Source: a virus
Strand: one strand, 5' to 3'
IMG/VR virus record: IMGVR_UViG_3300044627_003496
Coordinates: 1 to 22,471 of that record
Length of the DNA: 22,471 nucleotides
The translations under genes were made by a program, and so were the position numbers. Under the pieces are notes generated by a model, which saw only the letters and a program-made list of their open reading frames with translations, ran no database searches and had not been told where the DNA came from. Shown piece after piece: positions 10,701-16,700 of the stretch; position 1 is the first letter of the stretch, and each line of letters starts with the position of its first letter.

Positions 10701-13700
10701 TTGTATTAAGTCCTGCGTCTAATAATTTAAAATTATTCAATAACACCGCTGTAGTGGATGGAATCAATAATACATTCTACGGCACGAAAGTGTTAAATCA
10801 AAACTATAAAGTTTTGAATACAGACAATTATACTGTAACCAGAGATAATAACACATTTGCTCTATCATTAACTAGTACCACAGACCTAATAGGATATGTG
10901 GACCTTAATTTGGTACAATACGAACATGTTTTAATTTTTGATAATAAGACACAGTTCAATGACATTATATACGATCCTATAATGGGACAACGCCAGTATC
11001 GTTTAAAACTTATCGGTTCTAAAACAGGGGAGTGGACTGGAACATTATCTGCATCAGGATTTATTTACAACCAACCAGGTGTAGCTGCTTGGAGACAAAA
11101 TAAAGATTATTTACAAGGCGACTTAGTTGAATACAAGAGTTTTTATTATACTGCTAGTAAAAATCTGCCAGGGTCAACTGAGTTTAAATTCAGTGATTGG
11201 TTGCCTGTAGATAAGAATAAAATTAGAACAGGATTATTAAACAACTTTGCTCGAAATGCAGGCATTGGGGAAACATTTTATAATGTTGATAGAGTCAATT
11301 TGGAAAGCGAATTCGATCAGTACGCTTTGGGGCTAATTGGTTATAGAAATAGAAATTATTTAAATGATTTAGGTCTAGATGATACTAGCCAAGTTAAATT
11401 CTATCAAGGATTCATTAAAGAAAAAGGCACGTTAAATGCTATTAATGCCTTAGGTAAAGTTAGCTTCAGCGGTCGTCCAAGCGATGTGACTATCAGCGAA
11501 GATTGGGCATTTAGAGTTGGATCTTATGGCAGTACTGGAACAAATCAATCTATAGAATTGGTCCTTGACGAAAGATACGTATTAAGCAATCCCACTAGCT
11601 TAGAAGTTCGATCGAATAATTCTGTATTGTTTAGCTCTCTTTACAATGATAGTCAAGGACTGTATAAAACTAGTGTAGTTCCATGGTCGCCACCATTTTT
11701 AATAAACAGGACAATTGATAGCGATTACAGCGATGACATTCAAACTGCGGGTTATGTTAGCGTCGACGACATCGACTTTACACTATTTGATTTAACCAAT
11801 GTTTCTACATTAAATGTAGACATATCTAATATAACTGCTGGATCGACAATCTGGATAGCAAAAGATTATGAACAAAATTGGAATGTGTACAGAGTATCAG
11901 ATTCTGAATCCAATGTTATAAGTTTAAGCAATGCACTGAATACAAGAGTTCAGGTAACTACTAACAAATCACACGGGTTAGTAAAAAACGATACCATTTT
12001 ATTAACTGGAGTAGACAAATTTACTGGATTTTATAAAGTTCAAAGTATTGTTGGATTAACTAGTTTTATAATTGAATTTACGGGTGATCTCAGAGGATTT
12101 AGCACATTTAACCAGACTGGCCAGTTGTATAAATTAATCAGTATGAAAACTGAAAATCCTCTCGGTATTACCGAATTAACTCCGAGACTGGGATGGAGTG
12201 TTAACAATAAAGTATGGGTAAATTCTTATAATTCTAATAGTGATTGGGCAGTTTATAATAAAACAAATCCATGGAAATTAACTACAGCATTACAAAAAGG
12301 AACATTAGAAAATAATTTTCAATTTGGTGCAGCAGTAAATCTTGCAAGCGACGATAATTTTGCAGTAATCGGTCAACCTGGATACAATGGTAATGTTGGT
12401 GCTATTACTAACTATGTAATTAACTTTAACGGAATTCTAGTAGAAGATGTGACTCTTACTTCCAGCGCAAATGCTACAGTTGGATTGGGGTCTGTTATCG
12501 AAAGTGGAAATGCTAAGGTAATAACAGGAGCACCATCCAGCGGTAATGGTATCGGTTATGTTTTTATATACGAAAGAGAAAACATCGGAACATTGTCTGA
12601 CGTACAAATACTGTCGCCGGCCAGCAGTAACATTGGGAGTTTTGGAACTAGTATTGCTATTAGCGCAGATGATAACTGGTTATATATTGGCGCCCCAGAT
12701 GACGATATTGTTTACATATATGGGTATGATAACACTGTGCCTGATCAAGACGTAGTAACATTAACTCCAAACGGATCAGTTAGTTCGTTTACTCTGCCAT
12801 ATGTCCCAGTGAGTGCAGAAACCATTTATGTTCAAGGATCGTCGGCAACATATGTTCCCCACAGGGATTATACTGTAAGTTCGTCGACTATTACATTTAC
12901 GTCACCGCCGCCTGCAGGAACAATAATTATTTCCCAAGGGCCAGGTTATAATCTAGTAGGAACAATTTCAGGCAATGCAGGTAGCCAATTTGGTTATAGT
13001 TTAAGTGCTACCGTCGACGGGTCGCAAATCATGATTGGTGCCCCTTTAGAAGATGTAACAGCCAATATCAGTGGTAATATTACCACATATACAGGTTCTG
13101 GTGCAATACATTTATGGAACAGATCAATTAATAATTTTATTGTTCAAGATGAGTTTACTGTTACATTCGACGCCATTGCACCTATTACCAATTATACAAG
13201 AGTATATATTGATAACATAGAAAAATTTGTCGGGATAGACTGGTATGTCAGTAACAGTACACTGAATTTAATAACATTTTACAGCCCACCTGGACAAAGT
13301 AAAATATTAACTATAGAAACAAATGTATTTCATCCAATTCAAACTATAGTACCAAAGCAGCCATACACTGATCAACAATTTGGTTATAGTGTTGATATAT
13401 GCACAAACAGTTGTAGTTTATATACAGGGGCTCCTTATCAATCTCAGGTCAATTTATATAACGGGGCAGTATATCGATTCCTGAATCAGGGAAAGGTATA
13501 CGGTGAAATAGTAGGAACTAAAGCTAACGCTATAGTAAATAGTGGAGATTCTATTAGAATTAATAATTACGCCGTACAATTCACCGACACATCATTGTCA
13601 AGTGTAGTTAATGCTATTAACAATGTAAATGCACTCGGTGAACCTATTGGTCCTAAGATTCCAGGTGTTACCGCAAGTATTGAAAATAATAAATTAAAAT

Positions 13701-16700
13701 TAGTCAGTGATTCGGAAGTTACATTTGACAAATTGAATATATTGCCCGGCGTAGGAACGGCAATTTCAGATTTAGGACTAGATATTTTCCCCGAAGTGGA
13801 TATCATTTATAATAATTCAACTAAATCATATGATTACTTTGGAAAACTTGTCAAAGTAAACAACAACAGTGATATACTAGTGGTGGCCAGTGACATTGCA
13901 GCAACATTGCAATCTACTGTTTTTGATAACTCTAAGACGTACACACCAAGTCCTACGACGTTTGACGGAGAATTGACGATCTTCAGTGAACCTGTAGATG
14001 ACAGCGGTGCAGTTTGGATTTATTCATATTTGCCAAATAATGTATCTACTATAGAATTTCCTGGTATATTTACTTTCATACAGCAGTTAACTCCTACCAC
14101 TACAAACGATGGATTAAAAACAAATGATAGATTTGGTAGTGCTATATCTATTAGTAAATATGAGTTGATTGTTGGATCTAAGAATAACAAACAGTTAGCA
14201 TTCAATGGTGGAAGAGTTTATAAATTTGCTAACCCAACAAATCTATTAGGGTGGGATGTACTTAGAAGTCAAGAACCTACTGTTGATATTAATGGTATTA
14301 TTAAGTCATATACCTATAATGCACTAACACAAACAGTTCAATATAACTTAGATTATATTGATCCAGCAAAAGGTAAAATTCTTGGCCTAGCTGAGCAGGA
14401 ACTTACTTATAAAATTGATTATGATCCTGCTATCTACAACAATGCTAGTGTCGACAATGTAAGTGTTAACAATAACCTTTATTGGACTGACCAACAAGTA
14501 GGACAATTGTGGTGGGATTTAAGCACCGTTAGGTATATTGATTATGAGCAAGGTAGTATTAAGTACAGAACCACAAACTGGGGACGAGTATTTCCAGGCA
14601 GTAGCATAGACGTCTACGAATGGGTAGAAAGTTTATACCCCCCTAGTCAGTATGTTGCAAACGGCGGGGATGGAGAACCCAAATACAACGGTAATGGTGC
14701 ATACGTAACACTAACCTACGTAGATCCTGCTACAAATTTTGCCACAGTGAAATATTATTTCTGGGTAAAAAATAAAACAACTGTGTCCACTAATCAATTT
14801 GGAAGAACTATTCCTACCACGACTGTTGCAAGTTATATTGAGTCTCCTAAAAATAGCGGAGTGAAATATTTTGCCGCAGTGAGAAACGATTCGATTGCTC
14901 TTTATAATATGGTCAACGAAGCAGTGGGCAGGGATATCATATTTCATTTAGATTATGCAAAATTGTTAAACAGTAACATCATTCATAATGAATATGCATT
15001 GTTATCGGCCACTAATAACAAGTCTGAAAATATTCCAAATAATATATACAATAAATTATTAGATAGTGCCAGCGGGATTGATAGATTTGGTAATCCGGTT
15101 CCAGACCCAACACTTGCAGTGCAAAATAGATATGGCATTGATATCAGGCCTCGACAAAGTATGTTCATTAATAGAAATGAAGCTATTCGAGAAATGGTTC
15201 TCTATGTTAATTCTATCTTTGACTTAAATGTTATTAGTCAAGGTTATGATTTAACTAGACTAAGCGAAGGTGAGCCTGAACCAACTCCTAATTCTGGAGC
15301 TTATGATTTAAAAGTAGCTAACCTTGAAGAATTAAGTTATGTAAATATTGAAATTCTACCAATGGGCTACAAGGTATTAGTCCAGAGTGATAGTTCTGTG
15401 GATAATTTATGGACTATCTATATTAAAGATGGCGTAGTCGACAATTGGCAACCAAACACTCGATATTTAACAAATACAATCGTCAACTATAACGGCATCA
15501 CGTATACTGTAAATCAAACTATTACAACTGGTGCAACATTTGATGTAAACGATTATACTTACTATCAAGTACAAAATGAATGGAATTTAAATAGAGTACA
15601 AAGTTATGCAACCAGTGAATACTGGCAATATAAAGATTGGTATGCTCAAGGGTTTGATAGAACAGTCAAACCAACTTATATCATTGAAACTAGTGCTCAA
15701 TTAAATGATTTGACTCTAAGATCAAAAGATCTTGTTAAAATTAATAACAATGGTCAAGGCAAATGGTTCTTAATTCAGGTATATCCTAACACCGTGGTCA
15801 CGGTCGGGATTCAAGATGGTACCATTGAACTTAAGAAAAATCTTTACGCACTAGAAGAATTTGGGCTTGGTTTTGACGCAGATAATTTTGACACTACAAG
15901 ATTTGACCAAAACCCTGGAATCGAAACTCGACAGATTATTCAAACTCTTAAAGATGATATTTTTATTGATCAACTTGATTCTGAATTCTTAAATTTATTC
16001 TTTGTATTCATTAATTATATACTAGATGAACAAAAGTATGTGGATTGGTTATTTAAAACTAGTTTTATTAATGTATTGCAAAAGATACAGGGATTAAATC
16101 AACCTGCAATCTATATCAAAGAAAATCAAGAATTCTATAAACAATACATAGAGGAAGTTAAACCTTACAAAACTACTCTTCGAGAGTATGTAGTAGACTA
16201 TCAGGGTTATGACAACTATAACAGTTATGTGTCTGACTTTGATGTTCCGCCGACTTACGATAGTGTATTAAAAACTACAAGAAGTCCCAGCGGCGAATTT
16301 ATTCAAGATGCAAGATTGTTACAACAACCTGAATATGCCAATTGGTTATCTAATTATGCTTACAGTATCTCTTCTATAGATATAATAGATGGCGGCTCAG
16401 GTTATACCTTACCTCCAATTATTACAATTACAGGCAGTAGGAACGGAAACAATGCAGTTGCCCGGGCACTAATAACTGACGGAGTGCTAACAAAAATAAT
16501 ATTACTATACCCCGGCAGTGATTATGTTACAACGCCAGTGGTTACTATAGACGGCGGTAACGGTACAGGAGCTATCGCCAGAGCTAATTTAGTTAATGGA
16601 TTAGTCCGAAATGTTAAAACTACTCTGGTGTATGACAGATATACATATTCTACTACAATCGTAGATTGGAAACCAGAAACTACGTTCACACAAGGTACAA

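Noticed and set aside
12546-12755. Short + strand frames inside the giant gene (also 9495-9677)
   Set aside because: They are out of frame with conserved propeller or structural motifs, and their translations look like frame-shadow sequence.
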